This document shows, one piece after another, positions 1 to 10,906 of a stretch of DNA of 64,000 nucleotides. The number at the start of each line of letters is the position of its first letter. Position 1 is the stretch's first letter. The position numbers and the translations under genes were made by a program. Where the stretch lies: NCBI RefSeq assembly GCF_016008875.1, contig NZ_JADTQG010000007.1, positions 62,001-126,000 on the forward strand, read 5' to 3'. The stretch comes from Ectopseudomonas mendocina. GTDB taxonomy: Bacteria; Pseudomonadota; Gammaproteobacteria; Pseudomonadales; Pseudomonadaceae. The notes below the pieces were generated by a model. It was given only the letters and a program-made list of their open reading frames with translations, did not search any database and had not been told where the DNA came from.

Positions 1-206
1 TCGGCCTGGCCGAGCAGTTCATGGCCGAGGAACACGCAGAACTTGGGAATGTCACGGCGGGTCGAGGGATCGGTGGCGATCACCTTGAGCAAGCCGCCCG
101 GCGACAGGTCGCGCACCTTGTTGTGCAGCATCATCACCGGCTCAGGGCAATTCAGGCCACTGGCATCGAGCAGGTCATCGTGGTTGAGGGTCAGGGCTTC
201 GGACAT
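1..206 (-). CDS. tusA: Sulfur carrier protein TusA, 3' end outside the window
   Basis: The minus-strand frame opens with ATG at 206 and runs off the left edge, so only the first 68 or so residues are visible. It carries the TusA/SirA signature: the [13 protein letters not shown] stretch with the single active-site Cys in a CPxP-like context (CPEP), followed by a beta strand ([15 protein letters not shown]) and an FCVFLGHEL segment. TusA accepts persulfide sulfur from a cysteine desulfurase and passes it to the TusBCD/E relay for tRNA 2-thiouridine, and feeds other sulfur-transfer routes in the cytoplasm. It lies 90 bases downstream of rlmM on the same strand, so both could share a transcript. 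The family assignment is secure; the C terminus cannot be checked. Confidence 0.9.
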   Translation of the reverse strand, partial: MSEALTLNHDDLLDASGLNCPEPVMMLHNKVRDLSPGGLLKVIATDPSTRRDIPKFCVFLGHELLGQA

Positions 207-296
207 AAAGGGCTCCACAGGCAGGCGCGCATTGTCGCGCAAAGCTGATCTAAAGGTCACCTGCGCACAGCCAGCGCGCATGCCGGGTTCAGTTCG

Positions 297-1352
297 TCAC
301 CTGCCGTGTCGACGCAGGTGACAGGTCACTTCCTCGCGGTCGTGATACAGCTGCTTGCAACCGATGCTGACCTTGAGGCCGCGCTCGACCAGCCCCGACT
401 CGATGCGATCGAGCAGGCGCCGCACCTCGGCGTAGCGCTGCTTCATAGGCAGTTTGAGATTGACCACCGCCTCGCGACACAGCCCTTCGCCCAGCCAGGT
501 CTCGATCATCGCCGCCGTGCGCGCCGGCTTCTCGACGATATCGCAGACCATCCAGTGCACCGGATGGCGCGGGCGAAAGGTGAAACCATCGGCGCGCTGG
601 TGCACGACGAAGCCGGAATACATCAGGCTTTCGGCCATCGGCCCGTTGTCCACGGCCGTCACACGAATCTCCCGATTGACCAGCTGCCAGGTCCAGCCGC
701 CCGGTGCGGCGCCCAGGTCCACGGCGGTCATGCCGGGCGCCAGGCGCTGATCCCACTGCTCACGCGGGATGAAATGGTGCCAGGCCTCCTCCAGCTTGAG
801 CGTCGAGCGGCTCGGCGCCTCGCGCGGGAACTTCAGGCGCGGAATGCCCATGGGCCACATCGCCTGGTTGTCCGCCTCGGCGATACCGGCGAAGACCTCG
901 CGGCCGCTCTTGAAGGTCAGCAGCAGGCGCGACTTCCTGGCGTCGTCCACCAGCCTGCCGGCCTTGAGCAGCGCCTTGCGCAGCGGCGCCTCGAACTTCT
1001 TGCAGAAGGTCGAGACTTCCTTGCCCTCGTTGGTATCCACCACTTCCAGCCACAGGCTGCCGCACACCGGATAGTCGGCCAAGGCTTCCAGCAACACGCT
1101 GATACGGTCGCTTTCCGGCAGGCTGACGAACGCACCGCGCGCCCACTGCCGCGGGAAGATCAGCTGATTGAAACGCACGCTACGCATCAGCCGTTCACTA
1201 TCGGCCGCCTCGCTGCAGACGAACTCGGCGCAGGCGCTGCCGGGCTTGGCCTTGGAGTAGCCGGGCACGTCCAGACGCGCCGCGAGGTCGGTGATCTCGG
1301 CGCAAACCTCTCCCTCGAAACCGGGGCGGCAATGCAGAAACAGGGTATTCAT
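297..1352 (-). CDS. rlmM: 23S rRNA (cytidine2498-2'-O)-methyltransferase RlmM
   Basis: The 351-residue protein matches RlmM in length and motifs. An N-terminal THUMP-like region (about 1-160) precedes a Rossmann methyltransferase domain with the SAM loop VDLGAAPGGW near residue 220, the acidic MVCDIVEKP strand and the VNLKLPMK segment. These fit the K-D-K catalytic pattern of RrmJ-fold 2'-O-methyltransferases. RlmM modifies C2498 in the peptidyl-transferase region of 23S rRNA before ribosome assembly. I chose ATG at 1352 over a TTG one codon upstream because a GGAGA ribosome-binding site sits about 8 bases before it. The gene is divergent from acnA, with about 250 bases between. Confidence 0.95.
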   Translation of the reverse strand: MNTLFLHCRPGFEGEVCAEITDLAARLDVPGYSKAKPGSACAEFVCSEAADSERLMRSVRFNQLIFPRQWARGAFVSLPESDRISVLLEALADYPVCGSLWLEVVDTNEGKEVSTFCKKFEAPLRKALLKAGRLVDDARKSRLLLTFKSGREVFAGIAEADNQAMWPMGIPRLKFPREAPSRSTLKLEEAWHHFIPREQWDQRLAPGMTAVDLGAAPGGWTWQLVNREIRVTAVDNGPMAESLMYSGFVVHQRADGFTFRPRHPVHWMVCDIVEKPARTAAMIETWLGEGLCREAVVNLKLPMKQRYAEVRRLLDRIESGLVERGLKVSIGCKQLYHDREEVTCHLRRHGR

Positions 1353-1608
1353 CAAAGGGTCTCCATGAGGCGCGCATGATACCCGAGACCGGAACCCAGA
1401 GCCGCTAAACCTGTCCAGCTACATATGTGCTGCCCACAGATACGGAGCCGCTGGCCATCGCGTCTCGATGAGATCCGGCCATCCAACACAGGCAGCGCAT
1501 AGCAACCGATAAAGGATATGCGCTAGCCAGACCGCCCAAGCCGAACTAGCTTGAAGGTCTGCCGCCATCAGACACAGCCCGAACCGTGCGGGCCCAAGGA
1601 GATGTGCA
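1353..1608. promoter_or_regulatory. Divergent rlmM/acnA intergenic region
   Basis: This 256-base gap between the divergent rlmM and acnA starts must hold both promoters. I see no confident -35/-10 pair. A clear AAGGAG ribosome-binding site lies just before the acnA ATG. A short open frame on the minus strand here has no recognisable content and I do not call it a gene. Confidence 0.4.
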
Positions 1609-4350
<2,742 letters not shown>

Positions 4351-4355
4351 TGGAC

Positions 4356-4391
4356 CTGCCCTGCCGCTCCATCCGGTAGGGCGCTTTTTCC
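4356..4391 (+). terminator. Likely intrinsic terminator of acnA
   Basis: Just after the acnA stop, GCCCTGCC pairs with GGTAGGGC across an 8-9 base loop (one G-T wobble), followed by GCTTTTTC. The GC stem plus T-run fits a Rho-independent terminator for the acnA transcript. Confidence 0.6.
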
Positions 4392-4531
4392 CGTCGGGCC
4401 AGGGACGGCCAACGTCGTGACAAAAATGTGACGCCATTCAAAAAGCGTTTACACTCGCGCAAACGGACTCAGCCCTCAACTTCGCCGCTCGTCGGCCGAT
4501 GACAAGGGCATTACAACGACGGACACCTGCC

Positions 4532-6097
4532 ATGCGTAACAACCAGCCGGTCACTCAGCGTGAGCGTACCTTTCCTGCACAACAACGCCTGATATCCACT
4601 ACCGACCTCAAGGGGCAGATCACCTACTGCAACGACGCCTTCGTCGAAATCAGTGGTTTCAGCCGCGAAGAGCTGACGCGTGCGCCGCACAATATCGTGC
4701 GCCACCCGGACGTGCCGTCGGCCGTGTTCGACCACATGTGGACGACCCTGAAAAGCGGGCGCCCGTGGATGGGTATCGTCAAGAACCGCTGCAAAAGCGG
4801 TGATCATTACTGGGTCAACGCCTACGTCACACCGATGACCGAGAACAACCAGGTCGTCGGGTACGAATCCGTCCGCGTCAAACCCACGGCCGAACAGGTA
4901 CGCCGTGCCGAGGTTCTGTACAGCCGTATCAATGCCGGCAAATCAGCCATCCCAGCCAGCAACCAATGGCTGCCGGTGGTTCAGGCCTGGATGCCCTTCA
5001 TCCTGGTCAGCCAGATCGGCTTCCTGATCGGCCACTGGATGGGCAGCAACTGGGGCTTCATCCTTGCCGCCCTGCTCTCCGTCCCGCTGGGCCTGGCCGG
5101 CATCGCCTGGCAGACCCGAGGCATCAAGCGCCTGCTGCGCATCGCCGAGCAAACCACCTCCGACCCGCTGATCGCGCAGATGTACACCGACAGCCGCGGC
5201 GCCGAAGCGCGCCTGGAAATGGCCATGCTCAGCCAGGATGCACGGCTGAAAACCTGCCTCACCCGCCTGCAGGACACCGCCGAACAACTGACCCAGCAGG
5301 CGCGTGAAGCCGACAAGCTGGCGCACAACAGCTCCGACGGTCTCGAACGTCAGCGCCAGGAGACCGAGCAGGTCGCAACCGCTGTCAACGAAATGGCTGC
5401 GACCACCCTGGAAGTGGCCAGCAACGTTGCCCGTACGGCCATCGCCACCCAGGAAGCCAACCGCCTCACCGACGAAGGCCGCACCATCGCCGCGGAAACC
5501 CGCGAAGCCATCCAGCGCCTTTCGCAATCGGTGGGCGATACCGGTGAAACCGTGACCCGCCTGGCCCAGGACAGCAACGAAATCGGCGGCGTGGTCGACG
5601 TGATCAAGGGCATTGCCGACCAGACCAACCTGCTCGCTCTCAACGCCGCCATCGAAGCCGCGCGTGCCGGCGAAATGGGCCGGGGCTTCGCCGTGGTGGC
5701 CGACGAGGTTCGCTCGCTGGCGCAGCGCACCGCCGAATCCACCGAACAGATCCATGGCCTGATCGCCAAGCTGCAACGCACTGCCGAAGAAGCCGTGTTA
5801 ACCATGGAAATCGGTCGCAAGCAGGCCGATGAAGGCGTCGAACGCGTCCTCCAGGCCGACCAGGCGCTGTCCGGCATCAGCGACTCGGTCGCCAATATCG
5901 CCGACATGGCCAACCAGATCGCCGCTGCTGCGGAAGAGCAAAGCGCCGTCGCCGACGAGATCAACCAGAACATCACCACCATCGCGCAACTGGCCGACCA
6001 GACCGCTGGCGAAGCGCAAAGCACCGCCAAGCTCAGCGAAGCCCTGACCAACACTGCACATGGCCAGTACGCTCTGGTTGAACGCTTCAACCGCTGA
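4532..6097 (+). CDS. aer: Aerotaxis receptor Aer (PAS methyl-accepting chemotaxis protein)
   Basis: A 521-residue chemoreceptor. The N-terminal PAS domain (about 15-125; [21 protein letters not shown]) is the FAD-binding redox/energy sensor type of Aer. It has no large periplasmic loop. Hydrophobic segments at about 155-200 anchor it in the inner membrane. The C-terminal signalling domain contains the highly conserved hairpin tip ([19 protein letters not shown]) near residue 370, which contacts CheA/CheW. I chose ATG at 4532 rather than an in-frame ATG 33 bases upstream because the protein from 4532 has the length and N terminus ([11 protein letters not shown]) expected for Pseudomonas Aer. 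It directs movement along oxygen or energy gradients. The upstream stretch may hold its own promoter, but I could not identify an ANR box. Confidence 0.93.
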   Translation: MRNNQPVTQRERTFPAQQRLISTTDLKGQITYCNDAFVEISGFSREELTRAPHNIVRHPDVPSAVFDHMWTTLKSGRPWMGIVKNRCKSGDHYWVNAYVTPMTENNQVVGYESVRVKPTAEQVRRAEVLYSRINAGKSAIPASNQWLPVVQAWMPFILVSQIGFLIGHWMGSNWGFILAALLSVPLGLAGIAWQTRGIKRLLRIAEQTTSDPLIAQMYTDSRGAEARLEMAMLSQDARLKTCLTRLQDTAEQLTQQAREADKLAHNSSDGLERQRQETEQVATAVNEMAATTLEVASNVARTAIATQEANRLTDEGRTIAAETREAIQRLSQSVGDTGETVTRLAQDSNEIGGVVDVIKGIADQTNLLALNAAIEAARAGEMGRGFAVVADEVRSLAQRTAESTEQIHGLIAKLQRTAEEAVLTMEIGRKQADEGVERVLQADQALSGISDSVANIADMANQIAAAAEEQSAVADEINQNITTIAQLADQTAGEAQSTAKLSEALTNTAHGQYALVERFNR

Positions 6098-6101
6098 AAC
6101 A

Positions 6102-6132
6102 AAAGGCGCGGCGGCTTAGCCGCTGCGCCTTC
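6102..6132 (+). terminator. Stem-loop after aer
   Basis: AAGGCGC-GGCGGC and GCCGCT-GCGCCTT form a nearly perfect GC-rich stem with a very short loop immediately after the aer stop. The T-run is weak (TTCTCC), so it may be a terminator or a 3' stabilising hairpin. Confidence 0.5.
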
Positions 6133-6148
6133 TCCGCGCCCCGCCGCC

Positions 6149-6172
6149 TGTAGGAGCGAAGTTGTTCGCAAT
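6149..6172. repeat. REP-like half-element (TGTAGGAGCGAA type)
   Basis: TGTAGGAGCGAAGTTGTTCG matches the arm of the perfect palindrome at 30607-30669 in its first 12 bases and its TTCGC end. It reads as one unpaired arm of the same extragenic repeat family, placed as such repeats usually are, between genes. Confidence 0.6.
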
Positions 6173-6280
6173 CTCCCCTATCCCTTTCGCAGAGCTCATA
6201 ACAACTGGCTCAAACCGTTCGCTTCGCTCACTGCAACGGCTAAAGCCCGCCTCTTAATTCAATCCCCTAGCAAGCATCCA

Positions 6281-6517
6281 ATGCCCTTTCCACCCGAAGA
6301 ACACCAAGCCCTTCTAAAGGTTAAAGGCGTAGGCCCGACCGTCTTGCAGCGCCTCGAGCAGATTGGCATCGAGTCGCTGCACGAGCTGGCCAAAGCGAGC
6401 GTTGGCGATATCGTTACCGCCGTAGCGGGTCAACTTGGCTCCACCTGCTGGAAGAACAGCCCGCAAGCACATGCGGCTATTCAAGCTGCCATCGATCTGG
6501 CCAAATCACGCCAGTAA
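6281..6517 (+). CDS. Small helix-hairpin-helix protein
   Basis: A 78-residue protein whose first half reads LLKVKGVGPTVLQRLEQIG, a canonical helix-hairpin-helix with the GVGP turn, followed by a second similar half (LHELAKASVGDIVTAVAG). It resembles the short 'pathogenicity locus' (Cdd1-type) HhH proteins, which have no assigned biochemical role. HhH motifs usually make non-specific contacts with DNA backbone. No strong ribosome-binding site is visible. It ends 28 bases before a VOC-family gene on the same strand and may be cotranscribed with it. Confidence 0.75.
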   Translation: MPFPPEEHQALLKVKGVGPTVLQRLEQIGIESLHELAKASVGDIVTAVAGQLGSTCWKNSPQAHAAIQAAIDLAKSRQ

Positions 6518-6545
6518 CCACACTTTCACTGCCAAGGAGTCCGGC

Positions 6546-6908
6546 ATGCCTGCACACGAGAAGATCAACTACGTCGAATATCCTTCCCGTAACCTGCCAG
6601 CCACCAAGGTTTTCTTCCAGGCCGCTTTCGGCTGGCGCTTCACCGACTACGGGCCCGATTACGCCGCCTTCGCCGACGAAGGTCTGGATGGCGGTTTCTT
6701 CAGCGCCGAAATGTCTGCACGCAGCGACAGCGGCAGCGCATTGATCGTGTTCTACAGCGCAAAGCTGGAAGACACCCTGGCCAAGGTCGAGGCTGCCGGT
6801 GGGGAAATCGTCAAACCGATCTTTTCCTTCCCTGGCGGCAGACGCTTTCACTTCGTCGAACCGGGTGGCAACGAGTTTGCCGTATGGTCGGAGCCGGACG
6901 GTCAATAG
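6546..6908 (+). CDS. VOC (glyoxalase/bleomycin-resistance fold) family protein
   Basis: A 120-residue protein with the paired beta-alpha-beta-beta-beta modules of the vicinal oxygen chelate superfamily. It opens with a YVEYPSRNLPATKVFFQAAFGW segment and closes with FVEPGGNEFAVW, where Glu is the usual metal ligand position. AAGGAG precedes the ATG by 7 bases, which decides this start over a longer upstream frame. Members include glyoxalase I-like enzymes and antibiotic-binding proteins; substrate cannot be inferred here. Confidence 0.85.
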   Translation: MPAHEKINYVEYPSRNLPATKVFFQAAFGWRFTDYGPDYAAFADEGLDGGFFSAEMSARSDSGSALIVFYSAKLEDTLAKVEAAGGEIVKPIFSFPGGRRFHFVEPGGNEFAVWSEPDGQ

Positions 6909-7122
6909 CCCCCCACCAGCCAGCAACCTCCCCTGCCATGTGCAGGCGAGGGCTTGGGATCGACGATGGAGACAATCTGTAACGCTTGAAACACGATGCC
7001 TGCAGACCGTTATTTGACCGCCAGCCAGCTCCCCATTAACGTCCCAGCCTTTCCACCCTCGGGCGAGTATTGCCCTCGCCCGAGCCATGGAAAATCTCTG
7101 CAGGAATTCAAGGAGGCACAGG

Positions 7123-7824
7123 ATGCGCATTATGGTGATCGGCGCGAGCCGAGGTCTTGGCCGTGCGTTGGTAGAGGGTTTGGCAAAAAGCCATGAGCTG
7201 ATCGGGATTTCCCGTAGCCGTCCGGCCGATCTGGCCACGAACATCCAGTGGATCGAAGCGGATATGAGCGATCCGCTGCGAGCTGTGGATGCCATCGAAA
7301 CCCAGGCACCGCAAAAGCTGGACGCGATCATCTACAACCTGGGTATCTGGGAAGCTCGTGCGTTCGAGGATGATTACAGCTTTCTGCAGGACGACGACGC
7401 ACAGATTCTCGAGATGGTCAGCGTCAATATTGGCGCGACCTTGCTGCTGCTCAAACGCCTGCTACCGCGTCTGCTCGGCGGCGCCAAGCCACAACTGATC
7501 CTCACCGGCTCCACCTCGGCCCTACCGCAAAGTGGCCGCCCGGAAGTCACCTTCGGTGCCAGCAAGTTCGCCCTCAAGGGCATCGCCGAGAGCCTGCGCG
7601 AAGGCTTTCGCGATCAGCGCCTGGCCGTCACCTGCCTGCAACTGGGCTACCTCAATACCCGGGATGGCTTGCAAACACCGGTCGAGCAGGCGGCACGAAA
7701 TGGTGAGGGCCGGTTGATTCCGCTGCACGATGTGGTGGCCCTGGTGCGAACGCTGCTGAACCTGTCCGAGGCCAGTTACGTGCGCGAGCTGGTGCTACCA
7801 GCGATTGCCGACGGACGTTTCTGA
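7123..7824 (+). CDS. SDR-family oxidoreductase with altered active-site Tyr
   Basis: A 233-residue short-chain dehydrogenase/reductase. The N-terminal cofactor motif is GASRGLG (residues about 6-12). The catalytic Ser lies in LTGSTSA (about 130) and the Lys in GASKFAL (about 146). The residue four before that Lys, normally the catalytic Tyr of YxxxK, is Phe (TTC at 7552-7554, reading TFGASK). The fold is therefore clear but normal dehydrogenase chemistry is doubtful. AGGAGG at 7111-7116 fixes the ATG at 7123 over an in-frame one 36 bases upstream. It is followed 13 bases later by a GNAT gene, so an operon is likely. Confidence 0.88.
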   Translation: MRIMVIGASRGLGRALVEGLAKSHELIGISRSRPADLATNIQWIEADMSDPLRAVDAIETQAPQKLDAIIYNLGIWEARAFEDDYSFLQDDDAQILEMVSVNIGATLLLLKRLLPRLLGGAKPQLILTGSTSALPQSGRPEVTFGASKFALKGIAESLREGFRDQRLAVTCLQLGYLNTRDGLQTPVEQAARNGEGRLIPLHDVVALVRTLLNLSEASYVRELVLPAIADGRF

Positions 7825-7837
7825 AGCGAGGAAATCG

Positions 7838-8401
7838 ATGCCCGATCTTTCCGTCACCCTGACGACACCGCGTCTCGTACTGCGCCCTCTGCAAGCGGCG
7901 GACGCTCCGGCGCTGTTCGCTATTTTTTCCGATCCGCAGGTCATGCAGTACTGGAATACACCGCCCTGGGGTTGCGAGGCCGTGGCACGGGATTACATCC
8001 GCGAAGAGCAGCAGGCCATGCACGACGGCCAGCGCCTGACGCTGGCCATCGTCGACAGGAATAGCGCCGAGCTGATCGGCAAATGCCTGCTGTTCAGCTA
8101 CCACCCGGAGTCACGCCGCGCGGAAATCGGCTTTGGCATTGCATCTTCAGCCTGGGGCAAGGGGTACGTTCAGGAGGCGGCCGGCGAGCTGCTGCGCCAC
8201 GGATTCGAAACCCTGGAGCTCAACCGCGTCGAAGCGGAAATCGACCCGAGCAACGCCGCCTCCGGACGCGCGCTCGAACGCTTGGGGTTCAGCCGTGAAG
8301 GTCTGCTGCGCCAGCGCTGGATCATCGACGGCCAAGTATCGGATTCGGCGCTCTATGGTTTGCTGAGTGAAAATTGGCGCAGCCGCCATAGTCACCAATA
8401 A
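7838..8401 (+). CDS. GNAT-family N-acetyltransferase (RimJ/RimL type)
   Basis: A 187-residue acetyltransferase. It begins with the TPRLVLRPLQAADA motif typical of the RimJ/RimL subgroup. The acetyl-CoA pyrophosphate loop is seen as SAWGKGYVQEAAG near residue 105, and the C-terminal NxAS-like segment (NAASGRALERLGF) follows near 145. These enzymes acetylate the N terminus of ribosomal proteins or small amines. The substrate is unknown here. ATG at 7838 follows the SDR gene by 13 bases; an upstream in-frame ATG lies inside the SDR gene and is less likely. Confidence 0.88.
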   Translation: MPDLSVTLTTPRLVLRPLQAADAPALFAIFSDPQVMQYWNTPPWGCEAVARDYIREEQQAMHDGQRLTLAIVDRNSAELIGKCLLFSYHPESRRAEIGFGIASSAWGKGYVQEAAGELLRHGFETLELNRVEAEIDPSNAASGRALERLGFSREGLLRQRWIIDGQVSDSALYGLLSENWRSRHSHQ

Positions 8402-8423
8402 GTCGTGAGCAACAGGTGAAGCC

Positions 8424-8960
8424 ATGCAGAGAATCGAGCATATCCGCCTTATGGCGCGCTACAACAGCTGGATGAACGATCGGCTCTACACAGCGGCTTC
8501 CAGCCTGTCCGACGAACCTCTGAGCGCCGAACGTGGCGCGTTCTTCGACTCGATACTCGGCACGCTCAATCATCTGGTAGTGACCGACCGGATCTGGCTA
8601 GGGCGATTCGCTGCGCACCCGGCCGTTTACCAGGCGCTAGCGGCACTCGACACGCTGAACAAACCAGAACGACTGGATCAGCCGATGGCAGCGAATATCC
8701 GAGAACTTCTGGTGGTGCGCCAACAACTGGATGCCTGTCTCGAAGCCTTTTCGCAGGAAATTCGCGATGAGCAACTGGATCAGCCGCTGAGCTATCGCAA
8801 TATGAAAGGTGTGGAAGCGAGAAAGAATTTCTTCGCCCTGCTGATGCACCTGTTCAACCATCAGACGCACCACCGTGGTCAGGCCACTACGCTACTGAAC
8901 CAGGCGGGTGTGGATGTAGGGGTGACCGATCTACTAGTGTTGATCCCTGAAGAGCTATGA
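8424..8960 (+). CDS. DinB-family protein
   Basis: A 178-residue four-helix protein of the DinB/YfiT superfamily. The three His positions expected for the metal site are visible: one in LNHLVVTDRIW (about residue 50) and two in the HLFNHQTHHRGQ segment (about 147-155). Members are thiol-dependent metalloenzymes or DNA-damage-induced proteins of unclear function. The stop codon overlaps the next start (ATGA), so translation of the two is probably coupled. Confidence 0.88.
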   Translation: MQRIEHIRLMARYNSWMNDRLYTAASSLSDEPLSAERGAFFDSILGTLNHLVVTDRIWLGRFAAHPAVYQALAALDTLNKPERLDQPMAANIRELLVVRQQLDACLEAFSQEIRDEQLDQPLSYRNMKGVEARKNFFALLMHLFNHQTHHRGQATTLLNQAGVDVGVTDLLVLIPEEL

Positions 8961-9310
8961 AACCGCAGCAAATGATGCGAGCACTCAAGTATCTGCTGAT
9001 CACCCTCGGCGCCGCCCTGCTCATGGCGCTGGTGGCACTGCTAATCAACATTGCTGCCCGGGACACGGAGGTAACCTATGAGCTCAGAGGGCGCTACAAG
9101 CCCTCCGTCGACGGCAAGACCTACCTGGTCATCGAAGACGATAACGGTGGTCACTGCGGGACACTTTCTGTAGACGGCGCGCCCTGGCCGCACCGCCCCC
9201 ATGAACCTGGTGAAATAAAGCCGGGGATACGCGCCATCCGTTGCGGCGCAGCGGTTGATCTCGAGATCAAACCCGGCAATATCTACTACTTCGATTACTG
9301 GGGACCGTAG
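8957..9310 (+). CDS. Small single-span membrane protein, unknown function
   Basis: A 117-residue protein with one hydrophobic segment at about residues 11-33 (LLITLGAALLMALVALLIN) and a polar C-terminal domain of beta character that would face the periplasm. Two Cys residues in the C-terminal part (GHCGTLS and IRCGAA) could form a disulfide. I do not recognise the family. It starts inside the DinB stop codon by a 4-base overlap, so it is likely translated with it. Confidence 0.65.
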   Translation: MKPQQMMRALKYLLITLGAALLMALVALLINIAARDTEVTYELRGRYKPSVDGKTYLVIEDDNGGHCGTLSVDGAPWPHRPHEPGEIKPGIRAIRCGAAVDLEIKPGNIYYFDYWGP

Positions 9311-9373
9311 AAACCAGAACAGGGAATCGCCGACCGTACAGGAGCTAAGCCAGCCGGTGCGGCTTTACGCCTC

Positions 9374-10081
9374 TCAGAGTCCGGCCAGCTTCAGCCAGTG
9401 CGCATAGAAACCTTCTGCGACACGGTTCAGCGCCCTCACATTCTCGCTCAGGTTTTCGCGCATCTCATCAATGCTCTGCTGGCTGGGCTGGCTGGCATCG
9501 AGCAGGTGCGCCCAGTCGTCGAGCCAGCGCTGGATCAGCGCCTCGGTCATTTCCGGGTGCCCTTGCAGCGCCAGTACCTTGTCACCCCAGGCGAACGCCT
9601 GGTGGTCGCACCAGCGGCTGCTCAGCAGAGGCTGCGCCCCTTTCGGCATGGCGAAGGTGTCACCGTGCCACTGGAAGATGCTGAACGACTCGGGCAAATG
9701 TGCCAGCCAGGGACTGCCGGCTGACTCTGAGCGACGCTGCATGAGCTGGAAACCGGCTTCGGTGTAGGGCATGCGGCGCACGCTGACGCCGAGCGCCCTG
9801 GCCAACAACTGGCCGCCCAGGCAGTGGCCGATGATGGGAATGTCGCGCGCAATCAAGCGCTGCAGCGCAGCCACCTCGTCGGCAATCCAGGGCAGCGGGT
9901 CGTTGACGCTCATCGGCCCGCCCATCACGGCGACCGCCTTGGGCCGCTGCAGGTCGTAGCCATGCAGTTCGCCCAGGTCGACGCGCAGCACGTCGAAGCT
10001 GCAGCCACGCGCCTGCAGCACCTGCGCCAGGTGGGCTGGCGGGCAATAATCGATATGAGTCAGGATCAGAACATCAGCCAT
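9374..10081 (-). CDS. Class I glutamine amidotransferase-like protein
   Basis: A 235-residue stand-alone GATase1-domain protein. The nucleophile elbow GHCLGGQLLA supplies the catalytic Cys (near residue 88) and LQGHPEM the His and Glu of the triad (about 170). The family also includes gamma-glutamyl hydrolases such as PuuD and GuaA-like fragments. Nothing near it suggests a synthase partner, so it may act as a glutaminase or gamma-glutamyl peptidase. A GGAGG five bases upstream picks the ATG at 10081 over a GTG two codons earlier. Confidence 0.88.
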   Translation of the reverse strand: MADVLILTHIDYCPPAHLAQVLQARGCSFDVLRVDLGELHGYDLQRPKAVAVMGGPMSVNDPLPWIADEVAALQRLIARDIPIIGHCLGGQLLARALGVSVRRMPYTEAGFQLMQRRSESAGSPWLAHLPESFSIFQWHGDTFAMPKGAQPLLSSRWCDHQAFAWGDKVLALQGHPEMTEALIQRWLDDWAHLLDASQPSQQSIDEMRENLSENVRALNRVAEGFYAHWLKLAGL

Positions 10082-10145
10082 GAGCACCTCCGCCGCGCAG
10101 TCTGCGCGAGAAGAAGTGGCGAGTCGAGATAGGCTGGGGTTGAAG

Positions 10146-10171
10146 CCATCGGCCGGACAACCGGCCGATGG
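10146..10171 (-). terminator. Perfect 11-bp stem-loop downstream of rraB-like gene
   Basis: CCATCGGCCGG and CCGGCCGATGG pair perfectly across ACAA. A second perfect 8-bp hairpin, GTGAATGC-CGCT-GCATTCAC, lies at 10181-10200 right at the end of the rraB-like gene. Together they sit 3' of that gene on its strand. They lack T-runs, so they may be a double 3' hairpin rather than a classical terminator. Confidence 0.5.
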
Positions 10172-10201
10172 TCTGTGCTGGTGAATGCCGCTGCATTCAC
10201 C

Positions 10202-10546
10202 CTAGCGCATGGCTGACGCTTTCACCTCCTGCGTGACGCCCCAGCCGTCCATCTTGCCGCCCAACGGGACGACGATGGACTCCAGGTCATGTTCGAATTC
10301 GCCGATACCGGCATGGGTGGCGTACATCACTTTGCTGATCTGCAGGTGCCAGACGCCGTCCTCACGGGCGGATATCTGGGCGTTGAGCGACTCGCCGCGA
10401 AAGTTTCTGGCGGCCATTCTGGCCCGTTCTTCGTCGGGGAAGATGGCGTAGAACTCGATCGGGTGAAACTGGGCGAAGTCGAATCCCCCCTCTTTCATCC
10501 GACGCAGCACCGAAGTGCTGGAGTCTTCGTGGAAGGCTGTGCTCAT
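10202..10546 (-). CDS. RraB-family regulator of ribonuclease E
   Basis: A 114-residue acidic protein with the RraB layout: an N-terminal helix, then FAQFHPIEFYAIFPDEERARMAA, and a second half around WHLQISKVMYATH and the invariant-looking DGWGV segment near the C terminus. RraB-type proteins bind the C-terminal half of RNase E and lower degradosome activity. The match is by overall pattern rather than catalytic residues, since there are none. The start has a G-rich upstream (GAGGGGG). Confidence 0.8.
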   Translation of the reverse strand: MSTAFHEDSSTSVLRRMKEGGFDFAQFHPIEFYAIFPDEERARMAARNFRGESLNAQISAREDGVWHLQISKVMYATHAGIGEFEHDLESIVVPLGGKMDGWGVTQEVKASAMR

Positions 10547-10906
10547 AAACGACCCCCTCTCAGGCTATGGATGGATAAACCGCTTTCCCATTGCGACCGC
10601 CCTGCGGACGGTGTCGCGACCCCTGTCGGGCATCTCTAAAAACGGCTTTTTAGAGAGTTCCAGTTGGTGCCGCCCCGAGAATCGAGCAGGTGCTCGATGT
10701 GTCTACTGCAAGCGTATCGACGACTGCCCGGCAGAGCGCCAGGCGGAAACCGTCTCTTCAAGGGTAGTCGCTGAACGAGGGTTTGGCGTCAGATGGAAAG
10801 CCTTTGTGACAAAGCCGGCGACCAGCGGCAATTGGCCAGCGTAAACCACAAGGCTCGAACGAGCGGCTCTACGCTCCGCGAGCAGCCCGCTGGAGGGCCT
10901 GCCCCC
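10547..10906. other. 360-base non-coding gap with an A/T hairpin
   Basis: I see no plausible gene here. The notable structure is a perfect 10-bp inverted repeat, TCTCTAAAAA-CGGC-TTTTTAGAGA, at 10633-10656. It could act as a terminator on either strand, because each arm ends in a T-run. On the minus strand it lies upstream of the rraB-like gene and could end leftward transcripts from the hydrolase operon. Confidence 0.5.

Noticed and set aside
306..1379. 357-codon plus-strand frame over rlmM
   Set aside because: Antisense to a well supported methyltransferase; no conserved domain visible.
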